Positions 9,815-19,793 of a DNA stretch of 64,000 nt are shown piece after piece. How positions within the stretch are numbered: the stretch's first letter is position 1; the number at the start of each line of letters is the position of its first letter. Source of the stretch: Hyaloperonospora brassicae (lineage: Eukaryota; Oomycota; Peronosporomycetes; Peronosporales; Peronosporaceae); assembly GCA_947650285.1 (NCBI GenBank), contig CANTFL010000086.1, positions 1,116,001-1,180,000 on the forward strand, written 5' to 3'. Both the position numbers and the translations under genes were made by a program. A model generated the notes under the pieces. That model saw nothing but the letters and a program-made list of their open reading frames with translations, searched no databases and was not told the origin of the DNA.

Positions 9815-10937
9815 ATGATGTTCACTCGCTTCTCCCAGCGTTTGTATCGCCGGTCTCCTGCTGCTGCACTCGCAATGAGTTCCACCGCTTCCGCTGCAGC
9901 GTCATCATCGTCACCTTTAAAGGTACTCGTCATCGATGGCTACGCCCCCGAAGGCCGCGCCGAGCTCGAAGCTGGTGGCGCCAGCACAGCCGGCAGTCTC
10001 TACATCAAATTGCTGAACAAGTCGGCACCTGCAGGCGTAACAATCGCTTCGGACGTGGTGCACCCTTCGGACGATGACTTTCAGACGCCAGAGCTGTCCA
10101 AGGTGAGCTACAATAGTGTTCTTGCACGAAGAGGATCGACCTGTAGAACTCGTTTCGCGAGCATAAGAGTGAACTCTCTGGGTAGTATCATGCAGTGGCG
10201 TGGACGGGATGCTCGCTGACGATTCACGACGCCAAAGACACGCGTGTTGCCACACAGATTGATCTGGCGAAGATGGTGTTTGCCAAAGGTGAGGAGGCGC
10301 GCTGTGATAGCACTTGCGCTGTCGAGGTATACCAATGTGGTTGTCGTGATGCTGTTGTGTCTCAGGTATTCCCCAGTACGGTAGCTGCTGGGCGGCTCAA
10401 ATTGCAGTAGTGGCTGCAGGAGGCTTTTGCGCCGCAAATCCTCGTGGCCGTGAGATGGGCGTTGCGCGCAAGATTCAGCTGTCTCCGACAGGCCGTGCAC
10501 ACCCGATGTTTGAGGGCAAGCCATCGGTTTTTGACGCCTTTACGAGCCACTATGACGAGGTGACCCGCATGCCGCCTGGAGGGCTCGCGCTTGGCGGAAA
10601 TGAGTTTACGACAGTGCAGGCTGTTGCCGTGCGTCACAAGAAGGGCGACTTCTGGGCTGTGCAGTATCACCCTGAGTACGATTTGCACGAACTTGCGCGA
10701 CTCACCTATTGCCGCCGAGCCAAGCTCGTGAATCTGGGATTCTTCCCAGACACGAAGAGCGCTGACCGGTACGTGGATGACCTAGAAACTCTACATCTCG
10801 ATCCGTCCCGACATGATATTGCGTGGCGTCTTGGACTGGATGCTGACGTCATGAGCGAAACCACTCGCCATTGTGAGACGCGCAATTTCATCAAACATCT
10901 CGCACTTCCATACAAAGCGGCTGTTGGGGCCAAGTAA
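9815..10937 (+). CDS. Class I glutamine amidotransferase-like protein, three exons
   Basis: Exons 9815-10102, 10186-10288 and 10366-10937 join in frame to about 320 residues. Introns are 83 and 77 nt with GTGAGC/TAG and GTGAGG/CAG borders. The fold is a triad-type amidotransferase: the nucleophile elbow is GSCWAAQ (the usual form is GxCxGxQ) and the histidine-glutamate pair is in VQYHPEYD. Such domains hydrolyse glutamine to give ammonia, and stand-alone members often act as gamma-glutamyl hydrolase- or GMP-synthase-like enzymes. No synthetase partner domain is fused. The N-terminus (MMFTRFSQRLYRRSPAAALAM) is basic and could be a mitochondrial presequence; a second ATG at about residue 21 could give a cytosolic form. 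Exact substrate unknown. Confidence 0.87.
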
Positions 10938-11610
10938 GCTGCTAGGTGGATGAGCGGGTCACCGTGCCGCGGAAGCTCGAGGAAACGCAATAGATGGTGG
11001 TTCTGTTGTCACAACGGACATTGTGCGTGTGCCAGTGCTCGTGCAGATTACGCTTCTTTAACAGCAAGGCACTAGTCGAGGTACAATGCTCTTATAGCCG
11101 AACGATATAGATTCGCAGTGTACTATGTGCGCACGGAAGTGAGGCCAATATAATGGTCCTCTACTTTGACTTTTGATGTGTTTATGCAAGATAGGGACGT
11201 AGTAAAGGAGAGGTAAAATGGATAGGCGATAAACAACCACGACCTCGATGAGATGCGACATCAAGTCCCAGTGGCCGCAGAAATCGCATTTCTCATTCTT
11301 GCTCAAAGAAGCAGCTACGGGTGACGACAAACACGGCTCAGCTTCCAAATGGCTTGGCGGGGCAGTACAATTTGTATTGACGTCAAGGCTGACGTGCCTG
11401 ACTAGTGATAGCTACCGCTATAGAGGTAGTAGACTCGGAGAAGCCAAGGCTAGGCATCGATCAGGTCTCGAATGCCGAAAACCTACACAGTGAGACCAGG
11501 ATGCAGCATAAATAGGTATGCACATGTTTGTCGTTGCTGAGATCGTGCAAAAGGGCAGTCGTTCCATGACAATGAAATTGTCAATGAAAACGTTATCTGA
11601 GCGGTAACAT
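10938..11610. other. Transition from gene block to transposon tract
   Basis: No gene supported. Base composition becomes more AT-rich, and short open frames here have no recognisable features. Confidence 0.5.
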
Positions 11611-12150
11611 TCAAAAACAGCCTGTAACGGGGTTACACGTCGGTGGTAGCCGACATGACATGTGTGATTTTACACCAGGGATGAGATCCTATTAAAATGA
11701 TATTCGAACACCGTAACACTTGTTGGGGGCTGACGTGTGTCAGCCACCAAATAAGAGATCTTTTAAAAGGTACTAATTCGAGCATTAGTGTCTAGGTCAA
11801 GTATGTTTAACGCGGCACACCTTTGCGTAACTTAACGCAAGGGCATTTGGGTGCCCCTTTTGACGGACAGAGACACGTGCCTTCTTCAGGCGTCCCAGAT
11901 CGTAAATGAGTCAAGTCTTCTTAAGGCACAGACTCGTTAGCACACTGTGCAGTCGATTCGATGAATCGTAAAGGTCCTTTGAACAAGGACCTGGAGCTGT
12001 AAGCTCGTTGACCAGTAGATTCGAGTTCTAGTAAAGAACTACCTTGCTCGCTGAGCACACAAAGCCTTCATCTGGATAGAAGCTATACCATTTCAGCTAC
12101 ATAGCCCGTAATGTTCCCTTTGAAAGAGATGTTGCTAACGGGTGAAAGCG
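11611..12150. repeat. Degenerate LTR-type relics
   Basis: Starts TGTAACGGGGTTACAC, the same terminal motif as the gypsy LTR at 12205. A stretch at about 11803-11855 reads, on the minus strand, like the 3' end of that LTR (a GGGGCACC block followed by a CTTGCGTTAAGTT palindrome). Parts of 11611-11910 also match, in reverse orientation, the relic at 50,820-51,321 (shared GGGCTGACGTG and GACACGTGCCTT). It is likely nested or recombined debris of related elements; the boundaries are approximate. Confidence 0.5.
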
Positions 12151-12204
12151 TTCTGCATATGGGCTGACATCGACCATAATGGCAATATTATTAGACATTG
12201 TTTG

Positions 12205-12595
12205 TGTAACGGGGCAGCCCGTTACATGGAATTGTCACTTTAAGGAAAGTGACAATAAAGAATATGAAGTTGAATATTCTTTGAACAATATCACCGAAGT
12301 GGTGATATTGAAGGGTCGACCAAAGAGTCTGTTCATTGGTTGATATCTTGATGATATCAACCCACCAATCGCCGCAAGACGCGCGCAATGAGTGGTGACG
12401 AGACGTCACCATACACTCAGTTATATTAGCATAATTAAGTTAAGTCAAACAAAGAGACAGTAGTTCGAAGACCTAATTGTATTAATATAACAGTTCTGCT
12501 TTTACCTTACCTACGCTTCCTCGCTTGCCTTGTGTACGTCTGTCGGGGCACCGATACCCTTGCGTTAAGTTCACGCAAGGGTGTGCCGCGTTACA
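12205..12595 (+). repeat. 5' LTR of the gypsy element
   Basis: Starts TGTAACGGG and ends CGTTACA, giving the TG...CA termini. The first 22 bp are themselves a hairpin (TGTAACGGG, loop GCAG, CCCGTTACA). At least six more perfect hairpins follow, for example 12232-12255 and 12286-12310, both with 10-bp arms. Confidence 0.93.
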
Positions 12596-12597
12596 CC

Positions 12598-12612
12598 TGG
12601 TAGCACTTTGTA
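12598..12612 (+). promoter_or_regulatory. Probable primer-binding site
   Basis: TGGTAGCACTTTGTA begins two bases after the 5' LTR. TGG is the complement of the tRNA CCA end, and this is where a gypsy element carries its primer-binding site. The tRNA cannot be named without comparison to a tRNA set. Confidence 0.5.
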
Positions 12613-12639
12613 GTCCTTCCAAGGACCACAACATCCAAC

Positions 12640-13680
12640 ATGAACATGTTGGATGAAGAAGAGACCTTTCACGCCACGCGTGAAGGGTTTACCCATTTGA
12701 GCGACATCGAATGGAGTGCGGTAGAACGAATGAGTTCTACCGTAGGCGAGTTCGCCATTAGCGCCATGTTGGAGTCTCTAGACAGAGACCAACAACATGC
12801 CGCTATAGCCAAGTTCATCCAAAGTGAACTTGTCGCCGAAAGGGAGAAAGTAGCCTTGCTTCACCAGCAAGGCTCTCAACAGGCCGAGCAGTTGAGAGAA
12901 CTCGGTGCTCAACAGACAGAGCTGTTGAGACAGCAGCAATTCCATGCTGCTGTGGGCGGAACGGCGCATGCGCGTCGTCCCGAGGTCATGAAGGTTGACA
13001 TCTCCAAGTACAGTGGAGTCCCGGAGGACTCCCTGTTACTATGGTTTGTCGAACTCGACAGAGCCTTAAGGGCTCGTCGCGTCGAAGATGAGCAAATGAA
13101 ACTCACATTTGCTCAGACCCACTTGGCAGGGCGTGCCAAAACTTGGTCCCTGGGACTCGAGAGTAGCGACCCAAATGTGTTTAGGTCGCTAGATTACTTC
13201 AAGTCCCGGCTCAGACAAACGTTTGAGCCTCCACGAGCTGAGTTCAGGGCTCGTTCAGAGCTCCTCGAACTCAAGCAGGGTAAGCGTGATGTGCACGCTT
13301 ACGCACAACATATACGACTCCTAGCGAGTAGTATAACTTCTAACCCAGTTCATGAACACAAGCTGATTACGGTGTTCATGCAAGGGCTCGTAGAAGGGCC
13401 CGTCAGGAGCCACCTGTTCCGCCTTGAGATGAATACGCTTGAAGAAGCGATATGAGCCGCGGAACAGGAAGACTTTAGCATGAGAGAGGCTCATGCTAGC
13501 TCAAACTCTTACCGTCCACCAAGACGACAAGAGATCGGAGGTCCAGAACCAATGAACCTCTGCTATGTTGAGAGCGAGAGACCTCGATCTTTAAACAACA
13601 AGCGATTTCAGAGGTGCATCGCTGTCAGAAGTTAGGACATTACGCATACGAGTGTAGTGCTCCACGCCCAGTACCAAACA
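12640..13680 (+). pseudogene. Gypsy gag (capsid and zinc knuckle), broken
   Basis: The ATG at 12640 opens a 271-residue frame to a TGA at 13453-13455. It holds a coiled glutamine-rich N-terminus (about residues 60-110) and the retrotransposon gag core (residues 125-260: LLLWFVELDRAL, HLAGRAKTW, LRQTFEPPRAEF, RDVHAYAQHIRLLAS). The same frame continues after the TGA. The zinc-knuckle sequence (pattern C-x2-C-x4-H-x4-C) lies at about 13612-13660 but is split: its first cysteine is in the gag frame and the rest in the next frame, consistent with a single-base deletion near 13616. Gag would assemble the particle and bind RNA. Confidence 0.85.
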
Positions 13681-13843
13681 GTACTGAGCGAAATGGACGA
13701 CCATTTGCCAGAAAGGGCAATGGGCGTGGGTCCAGCGCTGTTGCGAAGCCGCAACAGCGAGACGGACCATCAAAAAATGGTCGGGGTCAGTAGGGGCGGA
13801 GCGCCTTACTGATCCAGCAATCTCAAGAGAATTTGCAAATCTC

Positions 13844-14581
13844 TTGACGAAAGTTGCTCCAGATACACAATTATTGTGTGTCTCTGCACCTGGTGATGAC
13901 GTTTCGCTTATCACCTTGAAGTTGGAAGCGACAAATGATTTGTCGCTTCGTGCTCTAGTATACTGCGGGGCGTCGAACAACTTTGTTCGTCGCCAGTCAC
14001 TAGAGGGTCGTAGGCTCAAGTTCGTTGAGCGCGACATTCCCCTCACGAGGATGACGGTGCGCCTTGCAACAGGCGCATCGATTAACGTTAAGAAACGAGT
14101 AGTCGGAATCCACTACACGTTAGAAGGCGAACAGTACGATGATGACTTCATCGTACTAGATCTGGATGACAAATTTGATGTCATCCTGGGATTATCTTGG
14201 CTCAGAAAGTACGAGCCAAGGGTGATCTGGCAGCATCGATCCGTGAAGATGCCTGCCACTTGTTCATCAGATGGCCATCTGATGAACATCTTGGAGCGTT
14301 TACAAGCGTGTGGATGTTCTGCGAGTGAGTGCGATGGCCTCACTTGCGGTACGGTCGTTAGCACGACTGCACAAGATCACAGTGTAGTTGATCACTACAC
14401 TGCGGATCAAGCTCCCGGCGGCTGTACAGGAGTACAAGCTGCGCCGAAGGTCCACCACTCGAATAAGTCGAGTGGACCGGGACATAGATGCATGCCTAGC
14501 GGGCAGCACCTTAGAAGAAAGAAACCTGTTGCCCCAAGAGGCAACATGAAAATCCTAGGTCGGCTGGAGAGTCGACCGTAG
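13844..14581 (+). pseudogene. Gypsy retropepsin region, catalytic Asp lost
   Basis: A 245-residue frame. The active-site loop reads LVYCGASNNFV, where the family has Asp in place of the Tyr (LxDxGAS), so the protease should be dead. The second conserved block (FDVILGLSWLRKYEP) is intact and resembles the oomycete and fungal gypsy ILG-WL motif. The frame ends at a TAG at 14579, just before the RT frame, which is a different reading frame. The end also holds several near-perfect palindromes, including the 26-bp one at 14262-14287. Confidence 0.85.
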
Positions 14582-14598
14582 AGGATCGTTCCCTGACT

Positions 14599-16560
14599 GT
14601 GGTTGCACAGACACAGTCAGAAGACGTCGAGGGAATAAGTCCCCACGTACTTGAGGAAGGAATTCCTCAAGAGTCACTTGCTGAAGGATTAGGCCAGCAG
14701 CAACCTGTGGAAAGAAGTTACCAGGAAGTAACCGAGACGTTGAACGTCTTGGTCAATGACGAATCAAGCGTAGGCGCTTATATGCTTGATCTGATTGTGC
14801 TTCCGAAGTTGACTTCGGAGATAACTCAGTTGCCAACGCTAGAACCGAAAAGGTTCTTGCGTGATCTGCGTAGTGGCAAAGTCAAGCAGATCTGCATACT
14901 CGTCACAGAGGATGCGTATGTGGCCGATATTCGGTCGGCAACAGTATTTGCCGAGAACGAACGGGTTCTCAGCAGCTCATCGATGGACGAAAGTGTCCTC
15001 GATAAGAAGACTCGGATTGAGCGATACGCGTCCCAATCCTGGGAGTCACTTCAGGCAAATCCTTTGTATAAGGATTTGATCGAATTCAGGGATGTGTTCC
15101 CTGAATCCGTACCTTGCGAGTTGCCTAAGGACAAAGGCACTCGACACGAGATCGAGCTCAAACCGGGCTCGAAATACTGTGTCATGAAGCAGTGGCCACT
15201 GCCTCGTGAACAAGTACTAGCGATCGACAAGTTCTTTGCCGATCGCTTAGCAGCGGGCCATGTGAGGGAATCAACATCCCCTCACAGCTCTCCGACCTTC
15301 TGTGTGCGAAAGGCCACAGGAGGGTGGCGGATAGTGCACGCATTCAACAAATTGAATGCTGCAACGGTACCGGCTCCGACGCCGATACCGAGGAAGGACG
15401 TAATCATAGATGGTATGTCAAAGAGTACCATATTTTCGTCCATGGATCTGATGGATGGGTTCTATCAGATTCTCTTGCGTGAACGGAACATCCCGTTCAC
15501 GGCAGTGAGTACCTTCAGCGGGATGCTGTGGGAGTGGCTAGTTATGTCACAGGGGCTGAGCAATGCCCCTGCAACATTCAACAGAGGTGTCACAAATCTG
15601 TTGAGACCAGTGCGAGACTTCGCACCGAGTTACTTCGACGATGTGTTCGTCCATAGCCGGGCTATGGACGGAAAGACGGACGTTGAAGTTCACAGAACTC
15701 ACGTTCGTCAGGTTCTTCAACTTATGCGCAAGCATAAGTTGTACGCCAACCTTAAGAAGTGTGTATTCGCGGCTAGCGATATACCACTTCTTGGGTGCAT
15801 CGTGGGTAAACACGGCGTACTCCCTGATCCCGAAAAGATCGAGGCGATCACCGACTGACCAGTGCCAGTCGATGTCAAGGGACTAAGGAAGTTCCTTGGT
15901 CTAGCGGCGTACTTGAACAATTACTCGCGCAACTACGCCGAGATGACTGTTCATCTTTCTTGCTTGCTCAAGAAAAATGTCAAGTGGTCATGGAACGCTG
16001 AGTGCCAGCGTTCCTTTGAGGTTATCAAGCAAAGCTTGATGCAATCGCCGATCTTGGCGATTGCGGATCAGGACAGACCATTTCATGTGGTCTGTGACGC
16101 CAGCGATTTTGCAATCGGCTGTGCGTAAATGCAGTTCGATGCAGATGGCGCGGAGCGCGTCATCTGTTATCAATCGCGTCAGCTGCAAGCAGCTCAGCGT
16201 AATTACCCAGTGCATGACAAGGAACTCCTTGCCATGAAGTACGCATTGGCTAAGTTTCGCGTCTATCTCTTGGGAGATAGACCGTTTGTTGTCTATACGG
16301 ACCATGCGTCATTACGCACGGCCGTAAACAGCCCACACCTCTCGCAAAGGATGGCGAGGTGGCTGTCTTTCTTCGCGGAGTATAACTTCTCCGTGGAGTA
16401 TAAACCAGGACGACACAATGTCGTCGCTGATGCGCTTTCGCGCCGGCCCGATTTCGAGCCGGACGCACAATCCAACAGTGAGGATAAGCCCAGTGTTGCG
16501 ACGCTGAGAGCCAGTGTTCCGTCGTCAAGCTTACTTGGCGACATACGAAAGGCATACGCG
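14599..16560 (+). pseudogene. Gypsy reverse transcriptase and RNase H, with two in-frame stops
   Basis: RT blocks are in order: ELKPGSKYCVMKQWPLP, SPHSSPTFCVRKATGGWRIVHAFNKLN, SSMDLMDGFYQI, SQGLSNAPATFNRGV, catalytic YFDDVFVHS, and KKCVFAASDIPLLGCIV. A TGA at 15856-15858 interrupts at the position where related elements have Trp. The same frame then continues with the RT connection (LRKFLGLAAYLNNYSRNYAEM) and RNase H (CDASDFAIGCA, stop TAA at 16126-16128, then CYQSRQLQAAQRNYPVHDKELLAM, and VVYTDHASLR). The acidic residues of RT and RNase H are retained, so only the stops and later frame change disable it. Confidence 0.92.
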
Positions 16561-16739
16561 GAAGATAAGGATCTTCTGCGATTGATGGATCATCTGGTGA
16601 ATCCATCCAGTAAATTATTTAGGTATTTACCGGCTTTGTACCGATCCTCATCGGATCGGTACACACGCGTAACGGACTGTTATATTATACAGCCGTTGAC
16701 GGCGACACGCCTCGTGTCGTCGTTCCCACTCATGATAAT

Positions 16740-17573
16740 TTGCGATTACGCATCATGTATGAGTGTCACGATGCCCCAACAGGTGGCGATCGTTGGAGAG
16801 AAAAGACTTACCTCACGGTAAGTCGTGACTTTTACTGGCCCCGCCAGTATCAGTTTGTACGCAAGTACATACGTGCTTGCGAGGCTTGTCAACGAATGAA
16901 GCCTAGTCCTTCATCCCGTGCGCCATTGCAGCCTCTGCCTGTTCCGACAGAGTGCTGGCAGTCCGTTTCAATGGACTTCGTCCTCGGTGTTCCCGAAGAC
17001 GCTCACAAGAATAATGGTATTCTTGTGTTTGTTGACCGATTCAGCAAGATGGTGCACCTTGCTGCTGTCCCTGAGTCGATCAAGGCTCAAGGTTGTGCTC
17101 TTGTCTTTCTAGACACGGTCTTTAGACTCCACGGGTTACCCCGTGAACTCTTCTCCGACCGTGACCCTCGATTCACGGCGGCATTTTAGCAATCCGTGTT
17201 CCGTTCTCTCGGAACTCGATTGAAGATGTCTACTTCTGACCATCACGAAACAGATGGTCAGACGGAACGTGCGAACCGTGTCCTCGAAGAGATCCTTCGA
17301 GGATATGTCCACTCGTTTCCGAGCTGGAGCGAATTCCTACCCATGGTGGAATTCGCCATCAATAATTTGGTGCATGCTTCCACACAGCACACACCGTTTT
17401 ACGTGAATGGCCTACGCCACCCACGTGTGCCCACCCTTCTAGAGTGTGACTCTTGGATAAGGGGTGGAGGGACTCGCTCGAGCAAAAACCGTTTTGGCTC
17501 TTGCTCATTACGTGTCGACGCTAACGTCGTCACGTATGATGCCGATGTCGATCAAGTCGACATCGATGAATAA
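16740..17573 (+). pseudogene. Gypsy integrase, catalytic triad kept, zinc-finger His lost, in-frame stop
   Basis: This frame differs from RT/RNase H by a shift between about 16700 and 16740. The N-terminal HHCC domain reads YECHDAPTGGDRWREKTYL...RACEACQRMK; the second His expected after G is Asp, which should disturb zinc binding. The DDE core is intact: D in SMDFVLGVPE, D in LFSDRDPRF, E in TDGQTERANRVLEE. A TAG at 17187-17189 replaces the Trp expected after AF. The frame ends at a TAA at 17571-17573, in an acidic linker that continues past the stop. Confidence 0.9.
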
Positions 17574-18686
17574 GATCACATCAACAATAGCGATGACGCT
17601 ATTATTGACTCGGATGATGATGACGATGCTGGTATATTCAGCATCGTCAACGATTATGCCAGCGAGGAAGAAGACAACCTCGCTGAAGAAGAGAGCAATC
17701 TCTTAGCAGTGCGCACGAAGCGCACTGAAAGACAAAACAAAGAGTCAGCAGAAAACTTCCTGCTGACTCGAGAAGCGGTAGTCCGTTTCGTTCAGGAATC
17801 CGTCGCGAATGCGGTGGACCGCCAGAAACGAAACGCAGACAAGAATGGAAGAGCAAATGTTCTTTCAGTTAAAGCTAACGACCTAGTACTACTGTCTACG
17901 GTTAACTTACCTGGACACGCAGTCACTAGTGTCGGCAGTAGTAAACTACTGCCGAAATACATTGGGCCGTTTCGAGTGTTGCATCGCAAGGGCAATGCAT
18001 ACACACTCGAATTGCCACGTAAGATGCGCACGCATCCTACGTTTTACGTGGGGAGGATCAGGCCGTACTGTCAGTACGAGCCTTCTTCTTCCGATGAAGA
18101 TAGCCCCCACGTTCAAGAACATCCATCAAGTTCTTGCGTTCGCGCTCCAGACGATCCGTCTGGTCGCGCAGATATGATACCTCGGAACTTAACCGAGATA
18201 TCTCCCCGCGAGCTGTCTCCAGCTCGCCGAATAGGGAGCGGACATCCCGCTCGACCTGAAGCTGCGCCATGGCGTAATCGGCGCGATCCCTCGCCCGATC
18301 AGCCTCGTGATCCTTGCGGTTTTTCCGCACGGTATCAGTCAAAGCGTAGCGCCGGTCGCGCTCGTGCTTCAAGTCATCGCGCAAGTCATCGATTGCGCGA
18401 TTCATCTCGTAAGGGTCGAGATGGTGAGCCGAATCATCTGGAGGAGGTCTTTCCTCCTCCACCACATCCTTTGGTGGATGCTCACGGTGATCAACGCTTT
18501 CTAGTGGAGCGTATTTTGAATCATCGTGACGATTCAGGATCAAGGACGAGCTACCTCGTCCAGTGGCGAGGGTATCCACCCTCTTGGAACAGCTGGGAGC
18601 CCCGCTCTCAGCTGTTGATGGATGTTGAAGGTCTCGTCCGCCAGTATGACGAGACCTATCCGATGAGTCCCCGGGCCCATTGGTAA
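17574..18686 (+). pseudogene. Integrase C-terminal module and chromodomain
   Basis: Same frame as the integrase. The GPF/GPY module ([44 protein letters not shown]) is followed by an arginine/serine/proline-rich linker (about 18060-18450) and a chromodomain ([27 protein letters not shown] and [12 protein letters not shown], with both aromatic cage regions visible). Chromodomains direct integration to particular chromatin. The linker overlaps the antisense frame on the opposite strand. Confidence 0.9.
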
Positions 18687-19479
18687 ACACGCGCCCTAGG
18701 CGCTTGTAGACGGATTGCAAGTTTGCAATCGCGTCACGCATCTCCTCCGAGATGTGTGCCCTTCCCCAGAGCGAATTTAGGGAGTACACATCCCTATGCT
18801 CACGCTGCGAGTTGTCAACACAACTCGCACAAGGGTCTTCCCATGCAAGGCAAGGAATGCCTGCCTCACTCGACAAACAGTGCAACCGGTACCTGGCACC
18901 GGTTGGCGTTCGCTTTTCGAACCTGAGACGTGTCGCCTCAAGTTTCTTGAGCCACCCTTCTCGTCCAAAATTCTTTACGTTTTGGACGAACGCGTTCAAC
19001 GCAGCCAAAAGCGAGGCTTTGTCACGCTTTTTGTTGCTGTTGTACCATCGATGTCTAAGAAAGACATCGAGATAAAAGTCTTCCTCAGCGCAAAAGTTGC
19101 TCGCGCTGGGACTCAAGCCGTGAAGCTAAGTCGCATCGAATAAGGGTATTCGATGGTGTTGGCTTGTCTCGTGAGACAAGCCATTGATGAACCGGTCGGG
19201 CAAACGCCACGGCTTCAGCTCATCACGCTTCACGGTGGTACCTTTGTTGGTACCACAGTTGTCAGTATGACGATGGGTTGCACCATCGTCAAGTCGCTCG
19301 TGCGAAGGAGCACGAGCTGATTGCGGTGATGAGCAAACATACTCATCACCAGATTCGTCATCACTGCCGAACAGACGGTGTTGCAACTCACGAGTCCGTT
19401 CGTTCGGCAGTGGTCTTGGCGAACACTGAGGCGTCGCCGGTGATCGAGACGCCTCTGCAGTATTGCCCGAGTCAGACAC
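18058..19479 (-). CDS. Antisense reading frame inside the gypsy element, coiled-coil protein, one internal stop
   Basis: One minus-strand frame runs from 19479 to the TGA at 18058-18060, interrupted only by a TAG at 19126-19128. The N-terminal part is acidic and serine-rich ([19 protein letters not shown]). The middle has a basic segment ([23 protein letters not shown]), and the last 150 residues are a strongly charged heptad-like coiled coil ([17 protein letters not shown] to [16 protein letters not shown]) ending in the basic tail HRKKKART. It begins after a TAA with no ATG visible in frame, so the start is missing, altered or spliced. Antisense frames before the 3' LTR are known in several plant chromoviruses and in retroviruses. 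Its composition looks protein-like rather than a shadow of the sense frame, especially beyond 18,686 where there is no sense gene. Confidence 0.65.
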
Positions 19480-19793
19480 GTCTTACTCGCTAGAGTAGAT
19501 GACCTCAATGTCGGGGTCATCATGCGCACGCGGTGCTGTACCGCGTGCACCTGCAGCACCTCTTGCTGCAGGCGAAGAACGAGCAGCAGACGACGAATCG
19601 TCTGCCGCAGAAGCTGGCACAGGCACAGACTATGTGTGCCTTGAGTCACCCCGCATAGACATGTTAACTATGCGAGGTCGAGCGGAAAGTGAATGGAACA
19701 GACCCAACAAGTGCTCCCTGTCCCAATGGTGACCAACGGGTGGCCGCCATAATTTTCGATAGTCACACGGTTACTATCAGTTAAGGCGGTTGA

